NCBI GenBank assembly: GCA_032433595.1
Contig: JASWJB010000076.1
Location: 62,001 to 126,000, forward strand
DNA from: Conoideocrella luteorostrata
Lineage: Eukaryota; Ascomycota; Sordariomycetes; Hypocreales; Clavicipitaceae
Direction: 5' to 3'
Length of the DNA: 64,000 nucleotides
Positions 13,054 to 25,600 of this stretch are shown one piece after another. A model generated the notes under the pieces. That model was not told the DNA's origin. It saw nothing but the letters and a program-made list of their open reading frames with translations, and ran no database searches. The translations under genes were made by a program, and so were the position numbers. Numbering within the stretch: the first letter of the stretch is position 1; each line of letters opens with the position of its first letter.

Positions 13054-13660
13054 CTACCAAGCCCCGCACACCTTCGACAAGCCCATCGAACCATCAACTG
13101 ACTCTAAGTGGCGTCCCGAGCCGAAGCATGGCAAGCCAATGTGCGGGGTTGCCGCCTCACTTTCTACGCTCACTGCACGACAGTCCATGTTATTCGAAAC
13201 TATGAGAGGTCGAATTTGCAGATCTGCTGGGTGGATCTGACGCTCACCACGCTCTACATTTAGGCGGTCCCATATCACTATTTTTCCCTTCCGCCCGAAC
13301 GCGACGGTCGAGCTCTTGCAAGGCACGCGACGCAAGAGATCCCACGAAAAATCTATCCCAAGTGCTGGCGGGAAGACTCGCAAATTTTGTCGGGTTTGAC
13401 TATGCCACATTCTGCGGTCAGGGTTTGCAAATGTGGCCGCCACACTTCCACAAGTTGAGGCCGACCACCTTTCCGACTGCCTCATTGTTTGCCCCCAAGA
13501 GCGGATGTGCCAAGGAATCAACTCCTTCAGAAATAAGAATCGTTGCGTCATGTACTCGCCTTGGACCAAAACACCCTCGGCGAGAGATGGTACATTCTTC
13601 ATCGGAGTACTCCTCGTGAAGCACAAATAATCGGGCACGTCGATAACTGCGCAGCTCCAC
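13054..13660 (-). pseudogene. Overlapping open frames, unknown family, probably decayed
   Basis: Two overlapping minus-strand frames stay open here (13638-13054 and 13660-13418). The second contains HDATILISEGVDSLAHPLLG and GANNEAVGKVVGLNLWKC, which reads like genuine folded protein. The first takes over further down with LGIDFSWDLLRRVPCKSSTV. The pattern suggests one old gene broken by a frameshift near 13430-13550. I do not recognise the family and give no function. Confidence 0.3.
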
Positions 13661-14602
13661 TGATCATCACGTGTAACTCAGGTATCTTGCCAAGAAGCAA
13701 CAGTAGCTGGTGTCATCCTGCACTCCCGAGTTTCCAGCTCTGTAGCCTACGTGCTAACAAGGTTCACGCAATGTCAGAAGGCTTGTTGTACATCTTTTGC
13801 AGTATGCGGCTTCACTACTTGCCACCCTCTCGGGGCCGATGAGGGACGAGACACGGGTATAGTTATCGAGGTGACGTAGTAGCCTTGCGGCATTTTGATG
13901 AACAAAGTCCTCAAGCCAGTGGATCTTACATACACAATATCAATTACTTTCTTTTTAGTTTGTGTTATTCTGGATGCTGCAAGCACCGCCTCAATCCCGA
14001 CAAGATTCCTGCTGCGGCGCGTGCGACACGGGTTGGACACTAGTCAGTTATTTGGACCCCAATCCCCGAGCCTGGAACGGCACCCGACCACTACGGAGTA
14101 ATAAATTGTATGGTAACTCGAGGAGGATGTCCGATCCCAATCGGCCATAGTTGCCCCATAGTGCCATAGCATCGTGCTAATGATGATCGGTTATCAAGCC
14201 GCCCTTCTGCACCATGCCCATTGTGGCGGGCTGGACCGAGACCGAGTGCCTTAATTGGGATCAACACCATCCGCCGGTCCGCAGAGATATTGATTAACTG
14301 CGGAGTATGGAGTACATCACAGGTCCAAATGAGCTGATCAAAATGCTCAAGCGGAATGGTACCGCCTCCTTCACGACAGCCCCGCAGTCATCCTCTCATC
14401 CTCGTCGAACATGCGTTGGGGACGCGTCCGTCCTCTACAGCGACTGGTGCTTCTGAGATCCTCAGCTCCAGGTGCATGCATATACGAGCACCTTCCACAG
14501 CGTTCACAATCCTTGGCCCCGCTCTCTTTTTCAGCAGCTCATTTCACGGCCTGGTTCGTAGTATTTGCCCAGTGAGTAACTCGACATTTGAAGAGCGAAT
14601 AC

Positions 14603-14608
14603 TATAAA
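14603..14608 (+). promoter_or_regulatory. TATA box for the small secreted-peptide gene
   Basis: TATAAA sits 104-109 bp upstream of the ATG at 14712. A C/A-rich leader follows (CATCAACTCAACACC), typical of fungal 5' untranslated regions. This supports the neighbouring three-exon gene as a real transcription unit. Confidence 0.45.
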
Positions 14609-14711
14609 GTGTCCCCGCGAGCAGCACGTACCAGACTATGCTCCCCAAACACTCATCAACTCAACACCAACAACAGCAAAACCTGGTCTAATACGTTCAC
14701 CGCCTGTCACT

Positions 14712-14995
14712 ATGCGTCTCTCGGCCACAGTCTCGTTCCTCAGCACCATGGTGCTCGGCTTCGCTGGCCTCTGCGAAGCGCAGGTATGACGATCAAGTCT
14801 CGAGGCAATAAAATAGTCTGACAATATGGAAGATACGGTGTCTGCCTGCAGGCACAACCGCTTGCCAGAACTCTGCTGTCAAATGCTGCGTTCCCAACGC
14901 CTGCTTTGTTGACCGACATGGGGTAAGGATGTTCGTCAAGCTCAACACACGAGGCGCTAACTTCATCTTTCCAGAACTCGGTTTGCCGGCAGTGA
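14712..14995 (+). CDS. Small secreted six-cysteine (knottin-like) peptide
   Basis: Three exons (14712-14783, 14833-14922, 14975-14995) give 60 residues. Intron 1 (GTATGA donor, CTGAC branch, AAG acceptor) and intron 2 (GTAAGG donor, GCTAAC branch, CAG acceptor) are 49 and 52 bp. Exon 1 encodes a signal peptide: start MRLS, a hydrophobic core, then a likely cut near LCEAQ. The mature part is about 36 residues with six cysteines spaced C-X7-C-X6-CC-X4-C-X9-C, which satisfies the general inhibitor-cystine-knot spacing. A TATA box and C/A-rich leader lie upstream. The neighbours are pseudogenes. Such peptides in fungi are often secreted effectors or antimicrobials; no activity can be read from the sequence. 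The weak point is the AAG acceptor: the CAG at 14850-14852 would shift the frame and lose the cysteines. No homologue is known to me. Confidence 0.62.
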
Positions 14996-17900
14996 CAGGA
15001 GACAAAGGTCCAAGTGTGGATGTACAATGCTTGTGAACGAAGCTTTGCTGGCGCCTCATCGCGGGATTGGATTGACTACGTAGACATTTTGTAGACAACT
15101 CTCGTCTTAAGAGAATCAGGGCGTAACCGCTTAGAAGTCTGTCTGCTTACATGGTCGTGCGCTACTGGAATATACAATTCGCCTGACCAATTCTGTCAAG
15201 TCGTTCTTTCCGGAGAATCTACCATCCGACCGTTCAAGATGATAGGCTCCAAGACCAGTGAATACATGTCACGAAACACCACGACACACAAGACAGATTC
15301 AGCAGTCCTAGCTACAAGTTAAGCCTCTTGCAAAGAGCCTTAAATCCGCCTTGAGTCTGGAACTTGTAGCGCATCCTCCAAACCTCAAACAGGGAACCAA
15401 ACTAACAGAGGAGCGCTAAGCAGACTCCCGCGGAGTGATGCCAAAGGGCTGCATTTAAACGACCTCCATGCAAATAGTAGCGTCAAATCAGACGTGTTGC
15501 TGTCAAGTGACAGGTTGGCGCCGCGCACGAGGAGTCGGTCGTGAACTGCTACAACAGTCAACCAACCCGAGCCTGAGGCTAGGTGACGATAGATGCGCTA
15601 TGCATGTAAGCCCCGAGGGCGTCCACATGCCGCCAGTCCTAGGAAAGCGCTCACCGACGTTTCGTTAATTCTTGTCACATCAAACCGTGTAAGTGGTATA
15701 GGGTAGGAGCTGCTTGGGACCAGCCTCCTGAGTAGGTCCTCATCAATTCTGCTCGCCATGCAGGGCACCGCGAGAAACGGTAGAGCTGCAGTCACAATCA
15801 CATCCACTAGGCAACTGTTTGCCGTAAACACCAGCGCGCATCCCCCCTCCGCCAAAGCATGGACAAGACGCTCCAGTTCCGTCTTGGGAGGTAGAGGAAC
15901 GACCCCTTTCAGAAACTCCGGCGATGGCAGACCATGGCAGGTTGTCATAGCCGCGAGATGGTGAACGTCGTTCAGCTCTTTGGACTCATGGCCGCAAATG
16001 CGAAATAGGCTGTTTCATTCGACAATATCCCAAGCCTAGAATGATATTACTCAGAAAAACATAATCGCGGAGAGAGTTCTCGAAAGGCTCGACAGTGGGG
16101 ATCGTCATACTAAAAGCCTTACAGCTCAGGTATCTACGGCAAATCCCCACGGTGTGTCGCGAATAACTTCCGGTGCCTGACACGGCACTGGTGTAGCATT
16201 GCCGGCGCCTTCCATTCGGTGTCCAAGCTGCTCATCATAGTCGGGTACCTCAGCTACCTCGTCGATGCCTGTCCCGTGTACACTGCGTAAAATAGCTTTC
16301 AAAGTAATAGTAGCGCAGACCAACTTACTTTTCGATTTGTTTATATGGCAGGATGCTTGCAGCATAGATAACAGGAGCGACGGCCGAAGAATGCTGTGGT
16401 GATAAATATCACATTGCAAAGTAATCCTCCACTTCATATTGGGTAAACAGGGATTTACAAAACCGCAGCTTGTAAAGAGTGCGAAAGTGCTGATGTATGA
16501 GACCTTTCGTGTTAGCAGCGACACTAGCTACTCATGTATACTTGTGCTGTGATGCTAAATTTCGTAGTTTGGTGCACTCGCCATTCTCTATAATGCGATC
16601 TGAAGCTGTGTGCTGTCGAGACGCAGTTGAACGAGTGAGAGTACGGCAGCGTCGCGACCGCACTACCCGGACCCCCCTTCGTTAGAGAACACGACAAGAG
16701 CCAAGCACACGGCTTTAGGCATCTCTAAGAGCCCACATGCGGCGATGTGACGCGCTACTCGCTCACGGCTCCCTCGCTCAGCGCTGAAGACTACCTGAAG
16801 CCGTCGGGGCCAATCGTCGCAATCTTGCGCTGCTCGCCACTGGGAATCGCCTCCCTCTCAGTCCAAAGAACTTGTGGGAGGAACTGGTGCTCTGCTAGCC
16901 AATATCTTATACCATCGGGTTGTTGGTGCCACGGCTGTTGCTTAATGATGAAGCCTGGGGTGGATATTTGCGCAAATCCTCGCGCTGACTTCAATGCAAG
17001 TAAATCATCGGTACCACCACTGCTATCTGTCACCTCGTTGTGATCTATTGCCTGTGCCCTTTCAAACTCGCCCTCATCTTGAATTTGAGCTCCCTCATCC
17101 TCCCCGAATCTCATTCACAGGACTTCCTCGTGCTCAGAGAGCGCTTGGGCGCCGGGGATGTACCTGTGTCGTCTTGGAACTGCACGATTGACCTGTATGG
17201 CTATCATGGTTGTGCTGACCGATCACATGCAAATGGCAAACAGAATTGGGCGAGTTTCAATCCTATGAGGCTATTTTACTCTAGTTGAAATCGCTTGAAC
17301 TGCTCAATGATATCCATAAAATTGCGCGCTTCGGTCTCGAAATCTGTTAAATCCTGCTTATCGGCCTCCTGTGTCGCGATGGCCGCCCTTTCAGGTATCG
17401 TGGGTCTGTAACCATTCTGCCGTACTTCTCGATCTTGGCACGCGCTCCCTCGAGCTTCTGGGTCGCTTTATAGATTTCAACGCCTCGGTCAACGCGGCCC
17501 TTAGTGTTCAAGGATACAGCGGTATTGCTACCAATAGGGTGGTGAGGATATAGTCATATATTCGGTATTGAGAGCTTGCAAGATCTATATTCTACTTTGG
17601 TGGGCCGGGGAACATGGGATTGTCGCTGCCGAGTGCGGAGTACCTGTAGCTGCACATTGCGACAGTAGCTCCTTGACCGACGCGCATTTCTGTGCCGGCG
17701 CCATCTCCCGCCCCGCAATCTCTTTGGTTTAGCTCTTGAGGAAGTTACAGATTACAGACACAAAAATGCTCCGTACACCTCACCACGCCTTTTTCATAGC
17801 CATTACAAGCACGACAGCAGTATTTTTTTTTTGTCATCACACGAGACAGTGACACTGACGGACAGCCGTATCGCTCGCCCTAGTTGAACACGGCGGACTT

Positions 17901-18027
17901 TCTATCATCTCAGGACCTGAATAGTCTCTAGCCGTATGTGAACAAGTCAAAGGTAAAGGACCTCAAAGGCGTGAGCCATCAAGCAGCCTTATGTTGCCAC
18001 TCTACTTCTGTGTTGCTGATACGCTAA
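14996..18027. other. No supported gene; unexplained open fragments
   Basis: The minus-strand ORF 15948-15598 (from MTTCHGLPSPEF, with ELERLVHALAEGG) and the minus-strand stretch 17114-16791 (RYWLAEHQFLPQVLWTERE) look protein-like, but I cannot place them in a family. Neither has a good start context or a consistent splice continuation. They may be parts of decayed genes. Confidence 0.35.
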
Positions 18028-20677
18028 GACCGAGAATCGCGAATTGCTTATTGCGATCGAGCAAGAATGTCAACGGAAACGGGAGGAGCAAGGCGTCTTC
18101 CACGCGACCACGCCTACTTGGGCAGGATGTTCCCTTAGCCACAGCCGTGAGCGACCTGTAAGAAAAGTACCCCGAATCCGTTATTATCATGACCTCCCCT
18201 ATATGAATGGCATTCTTCATGCCGGCTATACGTTCTCCGTGGGCAAAAGTGAATTTGCTGCTGGCTAACTCGCAATGAGGGCGGGCGTGTTCTCTTTCCC
18301 GTGGGCTTCCATTATATGGGAATACTCGTCAAAACTTGTGCTGATAAGCTTGTGAACGAGATAGACATGTTCGGACGTGAGTTCGAGAAACACAAAGAAG
18401 CGGACGACATCTTCTGGTCGGGCCCGCATGTAACCTCAGAGAAGATCTGACTAAATTTATGGCTACTAGGGGCTAGGTAGCCGCGAAAATGGTAAAGCTC
18501 AAGTACCTGTTTCAAATTATGCTTGCCATGGGCAACCCTCTTCGCGAAATCCATGTTTTTGCCGACATCAAGCACTGGCTAGCGGTTTCCTTAGATCTGT
18601 GTCAGAGAGATCTTACCAACTTTGGCAAGCGGATCGATTGGAGACGCGCCAGGGTAACGACCGATGCACGGCTTCTAGGACCTAGGGAATATCAAATTCG
18701 GCAAACGGTATACTATCTACTCTATCAAATATGGTTAGTCGTATATAGATCACGACAGGTCGGAAGGGGAGGGGCGTTGGACCGCCGAAGTGGAGGAGGC
18801 TTTGGAGGGCAAGTTGCCCGACGACATCGACACATTCTTCATACCGGCAGCCTTCAGACCCGAACTCGTTTATGGACAAACATGCTGCTTGATTGGATCA
18901 AAGATTGATTATGGAATCTTCAGGGCTTCTGAAATAGAATATCACATTCTCACGGATCCGCTGTCGACTACGAGCCTGAACAAAAAGCTATGAGCAACCC
19001 CGGGCGACGATTGTATTATTGCGTTGATGGATCAATGGCGCTTGAACTACGGTGAAGAATCATGGAAGAGGGTTGCCCTCAAGTAAGTTGACGATGCTGA
19101 TGGATGGACATGAATGCATTTTACATTGAGAGGAAACATGCCTTCACCAACACCCTTAATTGGCTTAATTAGTGGGCTTGTGCAAGGTCATGCAGCCTTG
19201 GCTCAAAACTCCCCTGCGCAGTGCCTGGTTGGGAGCCTCTCGGACTCAATTAAACATATGAGTTACTGCGCCATCGCGCATATCCTCCACAAGAGCATCT
19301 TCGGAAAGGAACGGGAACAGGTGGCATTGCCCCCGAACAGATGACCGATTTTTTTAGGATTACGTCTTCGGCCTCCGAGAATTGAGCGACGACCTCGAGA
19401 CAACATGTGACATTCCCAGTGAGACTCTAACGATCATGCGGCGTGAGTTCGAATATTGGTATCCCTTAGACCTGTCTGTGTTTGGCAAAAGACCTGCTCC
19501 CCAACCATACGACTTTCTTCATCTACGTCCATCTTGCTGTCTTTGGGAGCGAGCACTGGCCGAAGGCAGCCCGCGTCAATAGTTATTTGCTATTGAATAG
19601 TGCCAAGATGTCCAATTTTACCGATAAATTCATGACGCTTGACGATATGATCCAAGTCTGGCGCAGATGCCTCGCGCATCGCCCTCACTGATGTGGGTGA
19701 TGGCGTTGCCGACGCCAACTTTGAGGGGACATCGCCGACAACAGCATCCTTCGTCCGTACAACTTATGTGAATGGTGCCGAGGGCATCGTCACAGATCAA
19801 GATCAGCTCCAGCATGGTGACTTTAACGGTTTTCAGGATGCCCTTTTCGACAACGAGATGAACTTGCTTGTTGTCGAGGCGCAGAAGCACTTCGAAGCTA
19901 CCAACTCCAAGGCATCTCTCAAGGCAGGCTTTTTTGAATTTATCAACGCCCGCGGTTTTTATAGGGAAACTTGCAACTCAGCGAACATCAAGCACAAAGA
20001 TCTAGCGCGGCGTTACATAGAACTGCAGAGCATTCTGCTTTGCGTGATAGCGCCGTACTGGTCCGAGATCTTGAAGAAGTATAATTCTATTCAGTATGCG
20101 TGCTATGCAACTGCTCCGGCGACAGATGCGGTTCTCGCGCAGTGCGAGAGTACGTCTATGGCTCAGCAAACAGCATCAACGCCGCGGAAGCGGAGCAGCA
20201 GAGGAAGGCGAAGTCCAACCAAGCTGCATTCGACTACAAAGCCCAAGAAGCTGATCGTTTTTGTTGCTGGCAGCTTTCCACACTGCCAAGAAAAGTACAT
20301 TGACCCCGGGCAGTCCGCTTGGGAGGCAATCTCTCGCTCAGTTAGGGATGTGAAGACACTGAACAGGAGGATTGCGCAGATGGGTGAGATGAAAAGGCTA
20401 TGCCATTCGTGCAACATCTAAAGCGACAACATTAGGCTGCCGAGCCTGAGGAAAAGCCCTGGGGCGCAAGCTGGCTTTGGATGAGGCGTCTGCACTTTCG
20501 CAGATGGCGCTTGGCTTAAAGACGACGGCGGGTGTGAGTGCGATCGATCTGGTTCTCGTTGATGATGATGGCAAGCACGGCGTAGATGGTGGCGGACTTG
20601 CTGGGATGGAAGAATTGCCTGTGCAGGCTCGTGCCGCGGTACCCGGAGAGCCTACATTTGCATTTCAGAATACCTAG
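18028..20677 (+). pseudogene. Second copy of cytosolic leucyl-tRNA synthetase, inactivated
   Basis: Reading the three plus frames in turn recovers almost the whole class I LeuRS: LLIAIEQECQRKREEQGVF, DLPYMNGILHAGYTFS, KYLFQIMLAMGNP, CQRDLTNFGKRIDWRR, DIDTFFIPAAFRPELVYGQT, MSYCAIAHILHKSIFGKE, DDLETTCDIPSETLTIMRRE, then a long open stretch 19693-20421, and a C-terminus ending PGEPTFAFQN at 20677. The LeuRS-type end suggests a full-length duplicate rather than a fragment. Both catalytic signatures are broken. The HIGH-type motif at 18218-18229 reads HAGY (His to Tyr, a C-to-T change), and the KMSKS site at 19605-19622 reads KMSNFT. There are numerous frameshifts and stops. The working gene must lie elsewhere in the genome. 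Part of the editing domain (about 18990-19140) is missing or unreadable. Confidence 0.88.
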
Positions 20678-22691
20678 CTAGAAAGGGGAAAAGAGATTTA
20701 TAAGTAACAACATCCAGTGCTGAGTTTCATATACATCGTTGTGTCAGCTTTATAAGTACGAGATCACATGCAATTCGATCTGTTACTGACTACACTTGCT
20801 TCTCCTCTACACCATTGACCAGCTAGTCTAGTTGGTTTGAGCATGTTTCGAATATATGATGTTTGGTCCGTGAGACTTTTGCGTCAGGCACTAATTGCAG
20901 TAGATGCAGCAAAGTCTCGGCGCGGCGTCCTTGCGGTGTATATAGCCTAAATAATCTTCTCCGCCGCGACTGCTATCGATGGCGCTAGCCTGACAAACTT
21001 GTCGACATAGTTGGTGCCGTTTTCGGCAACGGAGAAGTGCTCCGGGTTGATGTTGGTAATTGACCAGACGAGGATGTTCCAGCAACAAACTCAACTGGGA
21101 GAACATTACGGCTCGTCAAAAATCGCCAAAAAAAAAAAACAATATAGCATATCAACCAACCGAGAACTATCGCCATCTCATGGGATGAGGATACATGCAG
21201 TCTTTATGTTTAACTTTTAGAACCAACATCACACTATGCGTATATTGACCTTGTTAGGACAACGAATACAATGAATACGAAGTCGTAAAAGAAAACCCCC
21301 AACGTCGAGAAAGTAAAGCTGAAGGACATAATATTCCACAAAATAAGGAACTGCCGATCCTCTGAAGTACACAGGAACAACGAAACACCCGCGCCGTCGC
21401 ATGAACGTCTGGGACGAACATACTCTTGACAATGAGACACCTTCTCCATCATACGGCACCTCAGGCCTCAAGAATGACTAAGGAATACGACATACGTCGA
21501 GACCAAATTCCTCGATGGTAGCGGCGAGATTTAGTTTCTGCTCCGTCTTTGGCGCCCCAACGACTGCTTGATGATACGGCCAGCGGACATTTTGGGGACA
21601 TGATGGTGAAATGGAAGGGGGCCAAACCTGAACCTACGCCTCCTCTGAGCAAATTTTCTGTTGTGGTATTAACATACGGCACGGAAACACTAGACTACTT
21701 TGTTTCGTCGATGACGGTCCCGTTGGGTAACGACTCATCTTGTGCTGATGTACAGGTGTATGTGCTGACCCCCAGCTTGGGAGAGCCTGAATGCCTTGCA
21801 GTGGATAATACGGGCTTTTAATATGGCACAGCGGTCTTCCCGTGGCTCTTTCAGCTCTTTGTCTTATTGAGAACTGTAAATACAAGTTTAAGCATACGAG
21901 ACAGCGTCAAGGTGAAAGGGAAGAAGATGAGGGAACAACCAATGATGGTTTGCCAAATTCGATTTGCGCTCAGACGGCACAGGACTAGGACTTCAAATGA
22001 CTCAAACGAATACCAATAATTAGCCGGCAGCCTGTGACCATGTCCCCTTTTTTTGTTTTTTCTTCAATTCAGCCATCGCGATCGCATCGGAACATAACGG
22101 TGCCAGGCATAGTCAGCACTTGGGCGGCTTGCGCCAAGGTTCTCATTAAACGCATCAGGATCATTGTAGCTGACCTTGATGAGTCACACCTAGTGGCAGC
22201 TAGTTTCCTGCTTTGATTCATCGATGAACTCTTTGCAGTGCAAGCAAAATGTCAGTGTGCAGCAGACAGAGTTTTGAAACCATGAAACGACTGTATCAGC
22301 TCGCACAGAGCCCGTCTTGAGCGACGCAAAACAGTTCGAAGTTGAATCGACGGCAGTCGCATTCAATCTCAGTAGCATGTATAAGCGATTGACTCAACCA
22401 GAGCTGCTATCTGGCCTGCCCCGTCACAGATAACCGCCTATGGGCAGCGGATCGAGGCTCCTTCGTCATCGACTTATCCGACGCCGAAGAGTACCTATCC
22501 ATCCCCTCCGATGAAGCCAAGGGCGGTCTCCAAGAGTACGCCGATTGGCGCATCTCTCGCATCCAGCAAGTCTGTCTTCTAGGCAGCAGCGTATTCTATG
22601 CAAAACTTAACTGTAGATCCGATCCCTATGTGTTGCGCGCCAAAATATGAAGGAAAGGAGAATGCAGACGGGGTTGTCCCCGCCACAGCTT
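20678..22691. other. No gene recognised
   Basis: An open plus-strand fragment at about 22427-22650 (RGSFVIDLSDAEEYLSIPS) has protein-like composition but no start or known domain. ORFs on both strands at 21461-21885 mirror each other and show no family. An A-rich tract lies near 21126-21137. Confidence 0.4.
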
Positions 22692-25600
22692 TCATCTCCA
22701 AAAGATGGGCACTCGGTCGTCGCATGCATCTACAATATTGTCCTGCATCGGGTCGATATGGGCATTTCTGAGAAGCGCTTCCGCGTCCCTCTTATGCGCA
22801 TCCCTGTCTGCCTGGGTTGATGTGCTGTCTGCCTCCAGTGCCTCAGAAAGCATCAGCAATCCTCTAGCATGCTCGACAGGTCGGTCGGCCTTCCAGACCT
22901 TGGACTGCTCGCAAGACTCCTCGAGATGAGATCTAGGACCGCCGCAGAGCTATTAGTACTATTTCTCTTTTCAGCAATAACGGTGAACCAAAGGTGCTCA
23001 TGCACAGGGGCGAGATGACGACGCACATTGCTGCTCGGAATTCTTCCAGCCTTAAACAGCAGGTTCCAAGCCTATAACCGCAGGCTGCGGAGAAAGGATG
23101 GAATCCTGTACCGTCGAGTTTTTGCCACGCACTTCGGGCCCCAAAATATTGTTCTTTGGCCTCCTTGAACTTACTCTGCTTCCGAAGGAGCGTAGCCCGT
23201 CCGAATAGCGCACTGAATATACAGACAGTCAGCACCCGTTGCAAGACTTCAAGATGATAACTCAGCATAGGACAGGCTCACTATGCCAACATGGCCTGAT
23301 TAATCGGATCTTCGTTCTGCAGCTCAATTATCGCCATCTTGAATTTGCTTTCCACCTCCTCGTCGAAGTTCCTAAGATACGTCAAGCACCTTGCATGGTT
23401 CGCAACGTGCCTTGCTGGTCGTGGCTGCTCTTCTAGCTTGTCATTGATCATGGAAGTCCAAATTTCTTCGGACTTAATGAACCACTTTTTGGCTTCTTCA
23501 TGTATATTCGCAGTATCGCAGCAATAACCGACATTGTTTGCTACTTTCGCAAGCCGAGTTTTGGCTGTCTTTAATTCGGCCGTGCTGTTCCCTGGTTTCT
23601 GTACTTGTTCTTGCTTCAGTCGAATGTTATAAACCTCCTTGTTCAATTCGATTGCCTTTTCAGGATCACCAAGACTTTCAGTTGCCTGAGCTTGGTGGCT
23701 CAGAATTGCCGCCTCAAAGTCTGCCTGCTCGGGGTCCTGCCCGAGCCTCTTCAAAGCCCTCAGATTCGCTTGGCAAAGATTCATGCACTCTTTCATGTTA
23801 TTTGTTTCAGACAGAAATCTGCGTTGAATCTATATCAGTGACCTGTCTCGAGAAGATTCATGTTTAAACAGTCTATACAAACCTTTGGGCAATCTCAAGA
23901 AGTATACAAAATTCCCGAGGTGCCTTGAACTCCTTTGATATAGCCATCTCTTTATCGAAGCATTCCTTCAAATGCATCACGTGTCGGAGGTACGTGTTAC
24001 AAATCTCCCATTTGTTATACAGTTGGCTTTCGGCAAGTTCTCGATCGGGGAAGACGCCGACAAGCAGTTCCGCAGCAGTATTAAAGCTTTTTTGACGGCA
24101 TTCGAGGGGGAAAATTTTTCGCAAACAGGTTTGGACTGATGTTTCGATCACAAGTGTACCGCCATCTTGGCTTGCCTTAATGAACCCCAATGCCTTGGGT
24201 TTATGCAGCGCATCTGAGAACCTGACTGTCTCGTTAGCGGGAGAAGTAAAAAAGGTTTCGAGGAGGTAACCAAGAAAAATCAGAAGCAATAGGAGATTTT
24301 TCGAACGAAAGGGCTTACTCAGATTCGTGATTGCAGAAGTCCAAGTGATATGGGAAATTTTTGCTTCCATTTTCCCGTAACAATTTGCTTGGATCTATCC
24401 TCGGATCCAGGTAACACAGAGTGGCCATGAGATGTTGGCTGTCTTCGGAAAACTGATCAAATATTAGAGCCCATGTGCTCGATTCCCTGGCAGCCTCGGT
24501 CTTCAGATTATTCCAAGGCTTTAAATTGCGGTACTCTGCAAGAGAGATCTTGGCCTCGACAACGTAGGTGGCACATGCAGTTAGCAAGGCTGGATGCCCA
24601 CCCATAGTCTCGGAAAGAGCAACTGCAGAGGCAGTATCTGCTTCGAAATGCTCATTTTTTTGCAGCTGTTTCAACAAGAACTCAGACCCTGTTTCATTGT
24701 CCCATCTGTTGACCAGGATATCATGCTCGATGTCCTTGAAAGCCAGACGACTCTCGTGAGTTGTAATAATGACAGTCTCTCGACCAGATGCGGGCCAATA
24801 AGGCTCGATACTTTCAAGAGATTTGACCTGATCGAATACGATGAGTACAGGGGCACCTTCCTCAAGTTAGTGTTGTTATTTCATGGTGAATAACGAGGGA
24901 AGCCGAGGCTACTACGCATACCTTGGGACTGAAGCCATTTTTGGACGAGATAGTGGTTATGATCGTGACTTTTCGCATCTGCACCGTTCAAATCAAGGCG
25001 GTGAGCAATCTTCGTAAAGCTCTGCGCAATGCTGACAGAATTCTGCCCTTGGACCCACAGAACGAAGTCGTAAATTCCATACTCAAATTTCTTCGTCGCA
25101 TAGCCGGCCGCAACGGTTGTTTTACCGATTTCGGGGATACCGTGCAATACCACAGATCTGGCTGAATGCGCACCTTTTGGGGAAATCAGTTGATCTAATT
25201 TTACAAGAATATCTTCACGATCGTAAGGCGTGTTTTGCGAAAACCGAGGCACCAGCGTGAGGCGCGGGGTTCCGCTCATTGTCGTTGGATTGAACATCCA
25301 CCTAGATTGGTCGCAAGCGCCTTGCAGTTCTGCAACTTCGACCTTCAGCTTTTCATGTGTCACTGAGTAGAGCATATCAAGGTCTCTTTTCTGTGGAGTA
25401 AGGATATTTGGAAGAAAATTAAGCGATACTTTGTTAGTTAGACACAGATAAAAGTTCTCATTGCGTGAGGCTTTATGCTTGCAACGTACCTGACCGGATT
25501 CTTCCGCAGCTCAAAGAAGCAATCGCTGCGACGAAGAAGTCAAGATATAGCAGATGCATCCGAACGCAGATATTGCCCACTCCATGAGTTGTACTGGTAA

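Noticed and set aside
14852..14926. Alternative exon 2 of the knottin-like gene using the CAG acceptor at 14850-14852
   Set aside because: It is a better acceptor by consensus but gives a short tail without cysteines; kept only as an alternative to be tested by RNA.
16497..16685. ORF starting MRPFVLAATLATH that resembles a signal peptide
   Set aside because: The downstream part is Arg-rich without cysteine pattern, no promoter or intron support is visible, and it sits in decayed sequence.
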